A DNA stretch of 34,755 bases, taken from positions 1 to 34,755 of the forward strand of contig JANBPT010000458.1 of assembly GCA_027575765.1 (NCBI GenBank), written 5' to 3'. A program made the translations under genes and the position numbers. Under the pieces are notes generated by a model. It did no database searches. It worked only from the letters and a program-made list of their open reading frames with translations, and was not told where the DNA came from. Positions 1 through 8,726 of this stretch are shown in pieces (position 1 is the stretch's first letter; every line of letters starts with the position of its first letter). This DNA is from Tieghemiomyces parasiticus (lineage: Eukaryota; Kickxellomycota; Dimargaritomycetes; Dimargaritales; Dimargaritaceae).

Positions 1-951
1 GACGGGGAACTTGAGCTAGCCCCGTGTCAAACCGGACCCCTAGCCTTGCGGTTCTAGTCCGCATGTTTCCCGCTGTGGGCGGCAACGACCTAGGCACGCA
101 TGCAAGGTTCTAAATTACTGAGGGGCAACAAGACACTTCTGGCGAAGAGCGGGGGCGGTATTTCTGACATGGTTAGTGGACATGGGCTAATGCAGGTTCG
201 CGTCTACGATACTGTTCTCCGTGACTGGTGTCGACAAACGGGAGGGGGTTGACTTTTGCCCGACGCTTGGATCCGGTGGTAACGGTGCCCACCGGAACCA
301 AGTGCCTGTCCCCCTCGGGTTAGGCTGTGCTAATCAATGGGCGATTAGACTATCCTCTCATTACGAAAGTAGGGGCCCGCACTCATATCGGCTAACCATA
401 TCCGTAATGACGATGCAAAGCGAGGCAGGGCCCGGTGTGGCAGTTAGCCCACCAGGGCCGTATATGGGCCTGCCGTCGTGATAGAGCCGATGCAATATCA
501 GGAGTCGTGTATGGGGTACGGCTAATGGGGACTAGGGCATTGGGGATGAGTAACTAGGCAAATGATAGCGCCAAAACTCGTTAAAATTTGATGCCGGCTC
601 ACCCCTAATAGTACGCCTCGCTCCATGCCACCCCCTTGTATCCATAGAGCCCAGACTCGGGGCGCACGACCCCTTTGCCTGTGGTGTGCCCCAGTGTCTG
701 AGTATCTCCCACGTCGTGATCTATGGGCGGTCGATGTAGTTTGATGGTACAATGGTAAGTAAGAGAATGGCAAAGCAACGGACAGCTATTGCCTTTACGA
801 ATCCTCTACAGCGACTGGCATCATACACGCATTGGGGGGGGCACAGATAGGATGGCGAGGACGGCATGAAACGGGGCTATAGCAAAGGGCTTGAACCAGG
901 TGCAAGCGCCGTCGGGAGCAGCGAGCCTTTAGAGGTGTATGCCGCTCGTCA
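1..951. other. gene-free stretch at left edge
   Basis: No open frame here reads like a protein: the frames are short, change strand, and lack the GC-rich third positions of the real genes further right. No RNA gene or repeat was recognised. It may be the far 3' flank of the secreted-protein candidate that ends near 952 on the minus strand. Confidence 0.5.
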
Positions 952-1258
952 TTACCGCCAAGTGCCGCCATCATCACCGGACGTGACGATAGCTCTAGTT
1001 GCCTCGCCGCTAGCGCCGCTGGGTGCGCCCAACTTGTAATCGGTGGAATTTGGCGCATCAGGATGGGCCCTGGTGGGTTAGATGGGCGGGGGGCCATTAC
1101 GTGTTCAGTCTGAGCCCACTGGTCGTGGGATGAGGGGTCTGGGGCTTCGTCCCGCTAACTAGCCCGGGGGAGGGCTGCGGCAGGGGCGTGCCATTGGCGA
1201 CAGCGGCGCAGCTCACGACGGCGAGGGCCACAGTGCTGAGGACGGACGTTAGCTGCAT
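952..1258 (-). CDS. possible small secreted protein (two segments)
   Basis: An ATG at 1258 on the minus strand, in a favourable context (TTAACCATGC), opens a frame whose first 23 residues form a convincing signal peptide: a short polar start, a core of Leu, Val and Ala, then Ala-Asn-Gly. A Pro-rich stretch (TPLPQPSPG) follows. The frame stops at 1097. A second coding-like segment, 1069-952, encodes a Ser/Gly/Thr/Asp-rich peptide (contains DAPNSTDYKLG) ending in TAA. Joining them needs a GT-AG intron of only 31 nt (1100-1070), which keeps the phase (2 nt plus 1 nt) and would give 91 residues, but is much shorter than every other intron in this window. I do not recognise the family. It could equally be a decayed gene or chance. 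The signal peptide is the firmest part. Confidence 0.35.
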
Positions 1259-1837
1259 GGTTAATCGATGAGGGTAAATAAAGTGTGGGTGGCGAGGGGT
1301 TGGGTGCAAAGTGGGGCTGTAAACGAGAGAAAGAGGAATGGGTGCAGGTGATAGGCTGCTGAAAGGGGCGAAGTCCGTGCTTTTAGATCGGAATATGCTG
1401 ACCTCGCTGGGCCAGCCTGGTCGCCACGCATCTCCTCCCTCCTATTGGGCCCGATCGATCGTCCCCTGAGGCTCAATAGCCCTCCAGGCCCGGTCATTGT
1501 CGTATCAAAATTCCAGCCGTGTGGCTACACCTTCTCCCTTCCCGGATACCCCTTGGCGGCCCGATTGTTGCTCATCACCCGCTCCTATGGAGGGCCACCT
1601 TTTACTTTGACATCCTCTAATCCGTCACATTGGCCAATCCATCCGGTAGCTATGGCCCCACAACGCCACAAGGGTATAGGCGGTGAGGGTGGTCCACGGT
1701 GGTGCCTGTAGCCTCATGGTTTAAATGCCTGCCGGCTAGTCCCGCTCCTTCGCCAGGGAATTTTTAGCATATGTGACGTTCTAGTTGTTAGTGGCTAGAC
1801 GTCTAGGTATAAGTAAAATTATCGATATTTAATAATA
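1259..1837. other. intergenic stretch before the mariner element
   Basis: No gene is recognisable. On the minus strand this would be the upstream region of the secreted-protein candidate and is pyrimidine-rich in the last 60 nt before its ATG. The right end runs into AT-rich DNA (about 1800-1837) where the mariner transposon inserted at a TA dinucleotide. Confidence 0.5.
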
Positions 1838-1865
1838 CAGGTGCCTCAAATAATTGTGAGGTTTT
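1838..1865 (+). repeat. left terminal inverted repeat of mariner
   Basis: The 28 bp starting CAGGTGCCTCAAATAATTG match the inverted right end (3103-3130) at 26 positions. The flanking TA is at 1836-1837. Confidence 0.9.
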
Positions 1866-1997
1866 TGAGTGGGAGGTCTCAGATCGCAGTGTTTCAAATG
1901 AAACCTAAGAGAGTCAATGATGCTGAGTCGATTGGTATAAACCACTCCAGGATTGAACCATTTGTGACTTCACAGCTTGCTTTTTTAACCATCCATC

Positions 1998-3086
1998 ATG
2001 TCTACTTCTCAAACCCCCTCCCCCACTCCGCCCAAGTTTACCAGGCGTGATGTGTGGGTCCTCATTTATAATTACTATCTGGAGGACCGCAAGGCAGATG
2101 ATATTCTAGCTGTTTTGATTTCCAAGCTGTGCTCAGCTGCCCCTAGCCACTCCACCATCTACAGGTGGCTGGCTCGCTTTCGCACAGGTCACCACTCCTT
2201 TGGAGATGACCCTCATTCTGACCGCCCATCAGATGACATTGGTGCATATTATGGGGATGTAATCCTGAAGCGGCTGGGGGAAGACCCTTGACTTACTGCT
2301 GAGCAGCTGGCCTGGGCCTGCCACACTTCCCCTAGTACCATACGCAATGTCCTGCGCAGGGACATGGGGTTGCACAGCTATTTCAATTGCTGGATCCCTC
2401 ACAACTTTACCGACGACCAGCACCACAAGCAGGTACATTTTTCCACTGCGTTCCTGGAGAAATTTGAAGGGGCCAGTGACTACCTGCTGGACTCCATCGT
2501 CACAGGTGATGAGACTTGGGTGTACCTTTATGATCCTCCTGCTGCCTCCAATCGCCGGAGGTGGTGCCCTAAAGGTGGCCCGGTCCCAACTCAGACCCAC
2601 TGAGGCCATACCACTCCCAAGGCGATGTTGGCCATTTATTTCACCAGGCGTGGCCTATTACACCTGAGTGTCATGCCCCCAGGTGTCAAGGTCTCTGCCA
2701 AACTCTATGTAGAGTACGGGCTGAAGCCCATGGTCCAGACCTGGGTGGAGGCACGTGGAAGTCTGGACCATCACCCCCTGCGGCTTCACCATGATAATGC
2801 ACCACCGCATTGTGCTGCAGCTACCCTAGCCTACATTTCAGACTCTAAACTCAAACTTCTGCCAGCCCCTCCTTACAGTCCTGATCTGGCCCCCTGCGAT
2901 TTCTGGCTGTCCAGGAATATCAAACAGCGGCTGAGGGGCAAGGAGTTGAGCACAGTAGAGGCAGTCGTGGACGCCTGGTAATTGCAGTTAGTTAGGCTCC
3001 AGCCAAATGACTGTAGGGCCTGTTTTGATAGATGGATAGAAGGGGCTCGCCGAGTGGTACAGAGTGGCGGCAGCTATATTGAATAA
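1998..3086 (+). pseudogene. mariner transposase, three internal stops
   Basis: A single reading frame of 363 codons runs from ATG 1998 to TAA 3084-3086, interrupted in frame by TGA 2289-2291, TGA 2601-2603 and TAA 2979-2981. The N-terminal helix-turn-helix half reads TIYRWLARFRTGHHSFGDD and the linker has the family motif WIPHN. The catalytic triad is in TGDETW, HHDNAPPH and YSPDLAPCDFW. Exactly 34 residues separate the second and third aspartates, which is the DD34D signature of mariner. Intact length would be 362 residues, close to the usual 345-360. There are no frameshifts. It would bind the terminal repeats and cut and paste the element, but it is not translatable in full as it stands. 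Confidence 0.93.
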
Positions 3087-3102
3087 AACTAATTTGACTT
3101 AG

Positions 3103-3130
3103 AAATCCTCACAATAATTTGAGGCACCTG
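3103..3130 (-). repeat. right terminal inverted repeat of mariner
   Basis: Read on the minus strand this starts CAGGTGCCTCAAATTATTG, differing from the left end at 2 of 28 positions. The flanking TA is at 3131-3132. Confidence 0.9.
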
Positions 3131-3132
3131 TA

Positions 3133-3454
3133 GAAGTCGGTATGGCGAGAGATAACAATAGAGGAAGTTGGGGCAAAAATGGTTGAAATTATATAGTAGT
3201 TGCGTCCGTCTTCGTCTGCGGCGTGCTATCGTGGATGTTAAGTGCGCAGATAGACACTGCCATGATTGCGAGTTGGGTGTTGTCTAGGAGACGGCGCAAG
3301 CTAGATAATGACTACGTTGTTTATGTTCAGAACAATGGGGGTGGCGTGCATAAACAATCCAGGGAAAAGACGACCGTAAATGCAAGATGACATATCCGAG
3401 ATAGACCTAGTGACGGTGTCGTTATCACCTGAACCGCCACAGCATAGCGTACCC
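3133..3454. other. spacer between two mariner copies
   Basis: About 320 bp of moderate-GC DNA with no gene. It does not match the 3' half of the intact mariner copy, so the left part of the second copy has been lost or replaced rather than merely diverged. Confidence 0.45.
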
Positions 3455-4051
3455 GCTGGATGCACTAGTCGCTGGTGCGGTTGTGGGGGACCCAGCAGCC
3501 GTGGTAGTTACGCAGCCCCAGGTCCTTGCATAGGACTCTGCGCATGGTACTAGCGGAAGTGTGGCAGGTACGGGCCAGCTGCTCAGCAGTAAGTCGAGGG
3601 TATTCCTCTAGCCGTCTTAGGATCACGTCCCCATAATATCCACCGATATTATCTGGTGGGCGGCCAGAATGAGGGTCATCTGCAAAAGAGCAGTGACCTG
3701 TGCGAAAGCGAGCCAGCCACCTGTAGATGGTGGATTGGCTAGGGGCAGCTGAGCCCAGCTTGGAAGTCAAAACATAAAAAATAGCATCTGCCTTGTGGCC
3801 CTCCAGATAGTAATTATAAATCAGGACCCGCACATCACGCCTGGTTAAGCTGGGCGGAGTTGAGGAGGGAAGACTATGAGAAGTAGTCATGATGAATGGT
3901 TTAAAAAAGCAAGACGTGAAGTCAAAAGTGGCTCTATCCTGAGATGGTTTATACTAATCGATTCGGCACCGTTGACCGTCCTAGGTTTTATCTGGAACAA
4001 TGCGATCTAAGACCCCCAATTTAATGGTGTCAAACGATTCTGCTTCACCTG
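3455..4051 (-). mobile_element. truncated second mariner copy, reverse orientation
   Basis: Read on the minus strand, this aligns with the first copy from its very tip: TA at 4052-4053, outer bases CAGGTG, then the same 5' untranslated spacing and the transposase start. The match continues through the linker motif WVPHN and fades near 3455-3465, so the catalytic half and the other end are missing. From about 4018 inward, differences from copy one are mostly transitions. The outer 28 bp match copy one at only about half of the positions. It is therefore a related but distinct subfamily member, 5'-end preserved and 3'-truncated. Confidence 0.82.
3465..3890 (-). pseudogene. N-terminal half of mariner transposase
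   Basis: ATG at 3890 opens 141 codons matching the first 141 residues of the neighbouring transposase at roughly 70 percent identity. These include the helix-turn-helix (TIYRWLARFRTGHCSFADD) and the linker motif CWVPHN. The frame ends at TAG 3465-3467, which aligns with a CAG glutamine codon at 2418-2420 in the first copy, so the stop is probably a C-to-T change. None of the three catalytic aspartates is present. As it stands it could make only a DNA-binding fragment. Whether it is expressed cannot be seen. Confidence 0.88.
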
Positions 4052-4053
4052 TA

Positions 4054-5323
4054 CATAGATCGGTCATAGGAGGGAGAACTGTTTTGATTGGCTTCTGTCG
4101 TGTTGCATTGAAGGTAACCCGAAGTAACCGCTGCCAATTGATATTGTCGCCACTGGGGATGCCATTCGAACGATTCGCTAGATAGAGAGCGATAGCAAGG
4201 CGTGTAGCTAGAAAGATCTCCACGGGGAATAGTCATCGGCCACGACGCCAAGCAGTATCATGTTATCAACTGGGTAATGGTCGGTCTGTATCATCCTGGT
4301 AATAGGCTGCTTGGCCATGCTACATTAGACTCTGAAATAATTGTGGTTCCGTCCAGCAACTCGCCGGTAAATCTTAAACATTACTTTCCGTGGGAGGATT
4401 ATCTTGTATATGAAAGCCACGTCAGGTTGTGGAGCTTTCGATTTACTTTAGCAGAAGCCTATGATAGCCCCCTCGCACCAGTTTATACGAATACTTACGT
4501 ATGCAGAATATCAACCGCACGGTTACCGTAGTAACCAAAGTAAGAGTGTGACTAGTTCTTAACGTATTCCCGCCACTAAATGGCAGGGAGAGCTTTAGGG
4601 GGGTGAGTGGCATGGTGGTCGCGTCAGAGGTGTCGCTCCCTTAGGCTGGCCCGCCAGCTGCGATGCCACTAAAATGATGGGTAAGCTCGGCCCGGAGGAA
4701 TAGTAAAATCACCTCATCACGCCCATGACAATGTGCCTGTAGTCAGCGTACTCACTAGACGGACGCGGTCGACAGAATATGCCCTCTTAGAGGCGTCCGA
4801 GTGACCGTGACCGCGCAGGGTGATAGACATGCCTGTGTTGAGGGGAGTAGTAAACCTCAGTCAGTATGTCACCATTGTTGGTTCTGCAGCTGAGTCACGC
4901 AGATGAGTGTAGTCGAGCATCGTAAGGGAAGGGGAGTGAAATAACTTACGGAGACTATATCTCTAGAGGCAAGGAGTGCACAATGTATGACGATACCATG
5001 AAATATGTTCATCACACCGGACGGCCGAAGGGCCAAACCGGGACAGGCGCTCCCAATCTCTACTCCAGAATTAGGATTGGCAGTGTGGCTAACGTCAATC
5101 CTGTTCAGTAGTTGACTTCCTTTTAAGGGCAACTCGTTATAGGTAGTACGGCCCAGCGGGCAGTGGAACTTTCACAGGCAGGTCACTGGTAAGGGGTCTC
5201 ACCGTGGTCATCTCCGTGATACGCATGGGATTGGGCCCTGGCCGTCGGATGTCGGCAGGATTCAACTACCGGAAGCTGCCTGCTGCTCCCCCCTGCTTCC
5301 GCTTTCGGTTCGGCCGTATCCTT
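4054..5323. other. gene-free stretch downstream of mariner remnants
   Basis: About 1.3 kb without a convincing gene. The open frames (for example 4277-4531) have random-looking composition and AT-ending codons, unlike the real genes. The rightmost 250 bp become GC-rich and lead into the promoter of the transcription factor gene. Confidence 0.5.
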
Positions 5324-5330
5324 TATAAAT
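5324..5330 (+). promoter_or_regulatory. TATA box of the Zn2Cys6 regulator gene
   Basis: TATAAAT lies about 325 nt before the ATG at 5656, so transcription would start near 5355 and leave a leader of about 300 nt. That leader holds a 12-codon upstream frame (ATG 5530 to TGA 5566-5568). The start site is inferred, not seen. Confidence 0.5.
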
Positions 5331-5655
5331 TCAGCCTGCCTGGCCAGCATTAGGTGGCGCCGTCTACTTCACCCGGGCCCGCTCGCTGCTTCCCGCTTAC
5401 TCTGTGCTACCGGCCTTTTTTTGGACACCTCAACCCTTTCGAGCAAACCCACCACTAAGCGTCGTGGCTCGGCACCTCATTCACTACTGGCTTCACGAGA
5501 AGCCCATTACCTAGCCTCCACCCGCCTCTATGCCCATACGCCCCCTGTCTCCGAATCATTTGTCGTGAAGACGACACCCTCAAGAGACGCGCTGGCAGCA
5601 ACGTCCCTGGCAGCTCAGGCCTTGGGCCTTTATAATTTGAATCTTACCCTCGGCC

Positions 5656-8188
5656 ATGTCGGGACAAGAACCACCGTCGCACCCTCTCCCGAACAAGGAC
5701 AGCTGTGCTGCACCAACCCCACGACCGTCTAAGGAGCTCAGGTACCGACGACGAGCCTGTGACCGATGTGTCTCCCGTAAGATCGGATGCGACGGCGCGG
5801 AACCCTGCTCCAAATGCTGGCAGGCCGGGCGCGCTGACTCCTGCAAGTATAGTGCAATCGCCCGACAGCCGCCCCGTCGGACCACACAGCGACGCGTACG
5901 GGTAACCGACCAATCATTTATCGCCATGGGTCCATCCAATCTCCGCCACACGGCCGTCCCGTACCCACGGGGCAGCGCGATCTTTGTTGAGTTAACTGAG
6001 CCCACTGTTTCCACCACCCGTGCAGTCTCCTCTGCGATGGTTGCAACCACCAAATCTCCAGTAACCAGCGTTACGGCGGTATCTACAATGGAACCTGCGT
6101 CAGTCAGCAAGCTAGTCTTGGCTCCTATACCATCGACTACCTATTCATTCGTCTCTGTGGCGTCCACAGACAGTACCCCAGCGCCCGTGGCTACACAGCC
6201 GCCCAGCGTCGTTAGCACGGTAGCCTGCCTAAAGCCCCAATCCACTGTGCCCCAGGGCCGTCCCAAATGGAACCCCATGGCCATATCGTCCCTCCTCTCG
6301 GCGAGCGGCAACCTTTGTTCCCCATCCCCGGACCGGCCTGGTCGCCGTACTTCCGCCGGATTTATAGCCGATGAATTCTACCGCGACCCCATAGAGGCCC
6401 TGTACGCCCACTATGCCGACCCGAAGGCGAACTCCATCCCTCTCATCGTCACCTCGACGTTCCTTACCGAAGTCAGCCGCTGTATCAGTATCGCACCCAG
6501 TCTGAAATCCCACGAGGACGCCCTGTACTCTCCCGTCCTGGTGCGATCTCTACTGGCACTCTATGTGATGCACCAGATCCGCCTGTACTGTCGGCCCTTC
6601 TTACGGCGCCTGTACCGCAAGCTCGACAGCGGGGAGATTCCGCCCGTCACTCTGGACTTCATACTCTGCTATGGCATGAGCGCTCTTTCAGAAAATCACC
6701 TTACCCCAGCTAAGCGCCGATTTTTGTCCTCGGCGTACCTCGAACGGTTGAATCATGTGGCCCTGACTCAGTTAAGCACGAACCCCTCCATTGATACGCC
6801 ATTCCTTATGTATCAGATCTGCCGGCTCCACGTCCTCTACCGAACGGGTGAGGCCTTCAGGAGCTTCTTATGTAAGTCACACCCAGTCCTGTGGGCACCT
6901 CACTGTCAGATAGGTGAAGTAGATAACTAAGTGTCTTGTACGGAGGCTGCCCCGTCGCAACATTATGGGTCCTCGTAGGCTTAACGTACCGCTAACCTTG
7001 TTACCTTTGCCCTGCCGCCCCCTCTACCTCTTATATCCCACCGCTTAGCCTTGAGTAACAAGTAAGTCACGTCGTTCTCGCTAACCTGTCCAGTTACGTT
7101 CGGTGAACTACCCAGCCCTCGGGCCTCCTAGCCCCCGTAATCATACTAATTCAGGTCCAGTGGATTCACATTGCGAATTCCTCGTTTCTATAATGCTTAC
7201 CGGCGGTCCGTTTTCTAGACTGGTCCTGGAGCGCAAATATCACCTCATTGACCTGCTCGACGACGGCCCCAGCGATCCCAGCAAGGCCCTTTACCACGAG
7301 ATATCCCTTGAATTCAAACGCCGGGTCTTCCATGACGTCACATCACTGGAACACCTCGCCGGCGCCCTCTCAGGGATCCCATCCAACATGGCTCTCACTT
7401 ACGCGGTGGTCCAGCCCATCAATGACACCACCCTACTCAAGCTGTTAGCGCTGCCGCCTGCGGAAGATACATTCCCCGTCTTGGTCCCCTGCATGACGCA
7501 CATTGTCAGTGGGTACCCTTCCCTGATCGAATTATCCAATATTGGCCACGATATGGCCAGCCTGCGCGCCCAATTTCCACTGGACTCACTCAGTCAGTTC
7601 GACCTGGCGCCCTATCTCGCCATCAACCGCCGGCTCAGCATTCTACATCCGCTACTTTTAAAGGAGTTCCCGCTCTCGCCGTGGGCCACTAAAGATCAGG
7701 ATTACAATAGCCCAGTGTATACCGCCGGGGTGTGCATGGTCCACAGTACCTATTTAATGGTCGCTATTTTCACCAACGTGCGTAACTGGACTTTCGGTGC
7801 CCGTGCCGTCCGACCAGAGGCCTATCCAGAGCTACGGGCGCAAGCGTCCAAGGCGGTGGATTTTTACACGACTAACTGCGTCCCGCTGATCCAACAATTG
7901 CCGCCGCCCTCCCACAATATCATCGTGAGCGTTGCCTGTCTACTGTCGGCATTTTGGTGTATCACTCGATTACACTACCAAGCTGATATGCCGGACCTGG
8001 TACACCGGGACCTGCTAACCATTCGCCTGTATATCGATATAGTCGAAACCTTCGAACCTTATGTGGCCTACCTCAGTTCTATGAAAAAGATCCTAGAAAT
8101 AGCATTCCGGGAAGTCCTTGCCGCTTGCCCAGGCTTAATCCCTGCCCAACTGATACGTCGCTCGAATCTCACAATAGAAACCGTATAG
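5656..8188 (+). CDS. Zn(II)2Cys6 fungal transcription factor, two exons
   Basis: Exon 1 is 5656-6871, with donor GTAAGT at 6872. Exon 2 starts at 7161, after TACTAAT (probable branch site) and CAG, or alternatively at 7155 after the first CAG. Both keep frame and give 747 or 749 residues. Cys35, 38, 45, 51, 54 and 63 form the binuclear zinc cluster (C-x2-C-x6-C-x5-C-x2-C-x8-C), preceded by the basic run RYRRRACDRC. Residues about 90-215 are Ser/Thr/Pro-rich and disordered. From about 240 onward the helical, hydrophobic sequence resembles the fungal-specific middle homology region. ATG 5656 is the first in this frame after TGA 5638. The protein is a nuclear DNA-binding regulator expected to recognise CGG-type half sites. 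Its target genes cannot be read from this locus, which contains no neighbouring pathway cluster. Confidence 0.88.
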
Positions 8189-8374
8189 GATACGTGATAT
8201 CAATGCTAGTTGTAAATAGACACCACTCGTAGATATCGCAGCAATGTAGAATCTGACCTCAGTCGCTACGATGCAACCTAACACAACATGGTGGCTTCCG
8301 ATCGGAATGGTAATATTATGGTGGAGACAACTGAAGAACGGTCGGCAGAACCTGAGAACTTTGCAGTTAGAAAA

Positions 8375-8380
8375 GAAAAA
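8375..8380 (-). terminator. RNA polymerase III terminator of tRNA-Glu
   Basis: Read on the minus strand, a run of six T residues follows the tRNA 3' end by a few bases and is followed by another T-rich stretch, as expected for Pol III termination. Confidence 0.75.
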
Positions 8381-8386
8381 ACAAAC

Positions 8387-8457
8387 TCCGAAACGGGGAA
8401 TTGAACCCCGGCCATCACGGTGAGAGCGTGAGATCCTGACCACTGGACCATTTCGGA
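8387..8457 (-). tRNA. tRNA-Glu, anticodon CTC
   Basis: This 71-nt cloverleaf is on the minus strand. The acceptor stem is TCCGAAA paired with TTTCGGA (7 of 7). The anticodon stem TCACG/CGTGA is perfect around loop CTCTCAC, giving anticodon CTC with T33 and A37. The T arm reads CCGGGGTTCAATTCCCC-like and includes the Pol III B box. No intron. The sequence resembles fungal nuclear tRNA-Glu, so it serves cytosolic translation of GAG codons. The CCA end is not encoded, as usual for eukaryotes. Confidence 0.96.
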
Positions 8458-8607
8458 TCACATACTTTGTGAAGCCGAGTACGGCTTGACCATTTGAGGA
8501 ACTGTAATAGGCCGCGCCTATACAACTATCGAAAGAAACAAAAGAAAAGAGACCGGGCGACCTCTGGGAGAGACCCGGAAGAGACGGGGGACCAGTCAGG
8601 TCCTCCA

Positions 8608-8648
8608 CCAATCAGCGCACATCATTTATTATAGTCATAGTATAAAAG
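8608..8648 (+). promoter_or_regulatory. CCAAT plus TATA promoter-like unit without known gene
   Basis: CCAAT at 8608-8612 and TATAAAAG at 8641-8648 are arranged as in an RNA polymerase II promoter on the plus strand. No protein frame of credible quality starts in the following kilobase, so any product may be a non-coding RNA or a gene lost by decay. Confidence 0.4.
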
Positions 8649-8679
8649 CCGGGCCCAAGTATGCAACACAGGGCCCGGC
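8648..8679. repeat. 9-bp inverted repeat just after TATA
   Basis: GCCGGGCCC at 8648-8656 and GGGCCCGGC at 8671-8679 are perfect reverse complements, separated by 14 nt. Confidence 0.8.
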
Positions 8680-8703
8680 AGCTTATTTCCCGATTCCTGT
8701 CCC

Positions 8704-8726
8704 ATAGTGCCATCCGTTGGCACTAT
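8704..8726. repeat. 9-bp inverted repeat with 5-nt loop
   Basis: ATAGTGCCA at 8704-8712 and TGGCACTAT at 8718-8726 are perfect reverse complements around loop TCCGT, so a transcript would fold into a tight hairpin. Confidence 0.8.

Larger units (their letters stand above)
1838..3130 (+). mobile_element. full-length mariner transposon, inactive
   Basis: The element is 1293 bp, a typical mariner size. Its ends are near-perfect terminal inverted repeats: the left end begins CAGGTGCCTCAAATAATTG and the right end, read inward from 3130, is the same for 26 of 28 bases. It is flanked by TA at 1836-1837 and TA at 3131-3132, the target duplication characteristic of the IS630-Tc1-mariner superfamily. 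Both ends and the whole transposase frame are present without frameshift, so insertion is geologically recent, but the transposase carries three stop codons. The element could move only if a related active transposase were supplied elsewhere (inference). Confidence 0.93.

Noticed and set aside
4277..4531. 84-codon plus frame
   Set aside because: Codon third positions are AT-rich and random-looking, unlike genes here. No signal peptide or motif.
5421..5732. 103-codon plus frame overlapping the regulator leader
   Set aside because: It has no ATG start, lies in the presumed leader, and overlaps the true zinc-cluster frame in another phase.
5580..6110. 176-codon minus frame over the zinc-cluster exon
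   Set aside because: Antisense shadow of the transcription factor exon, with no recognisable content.
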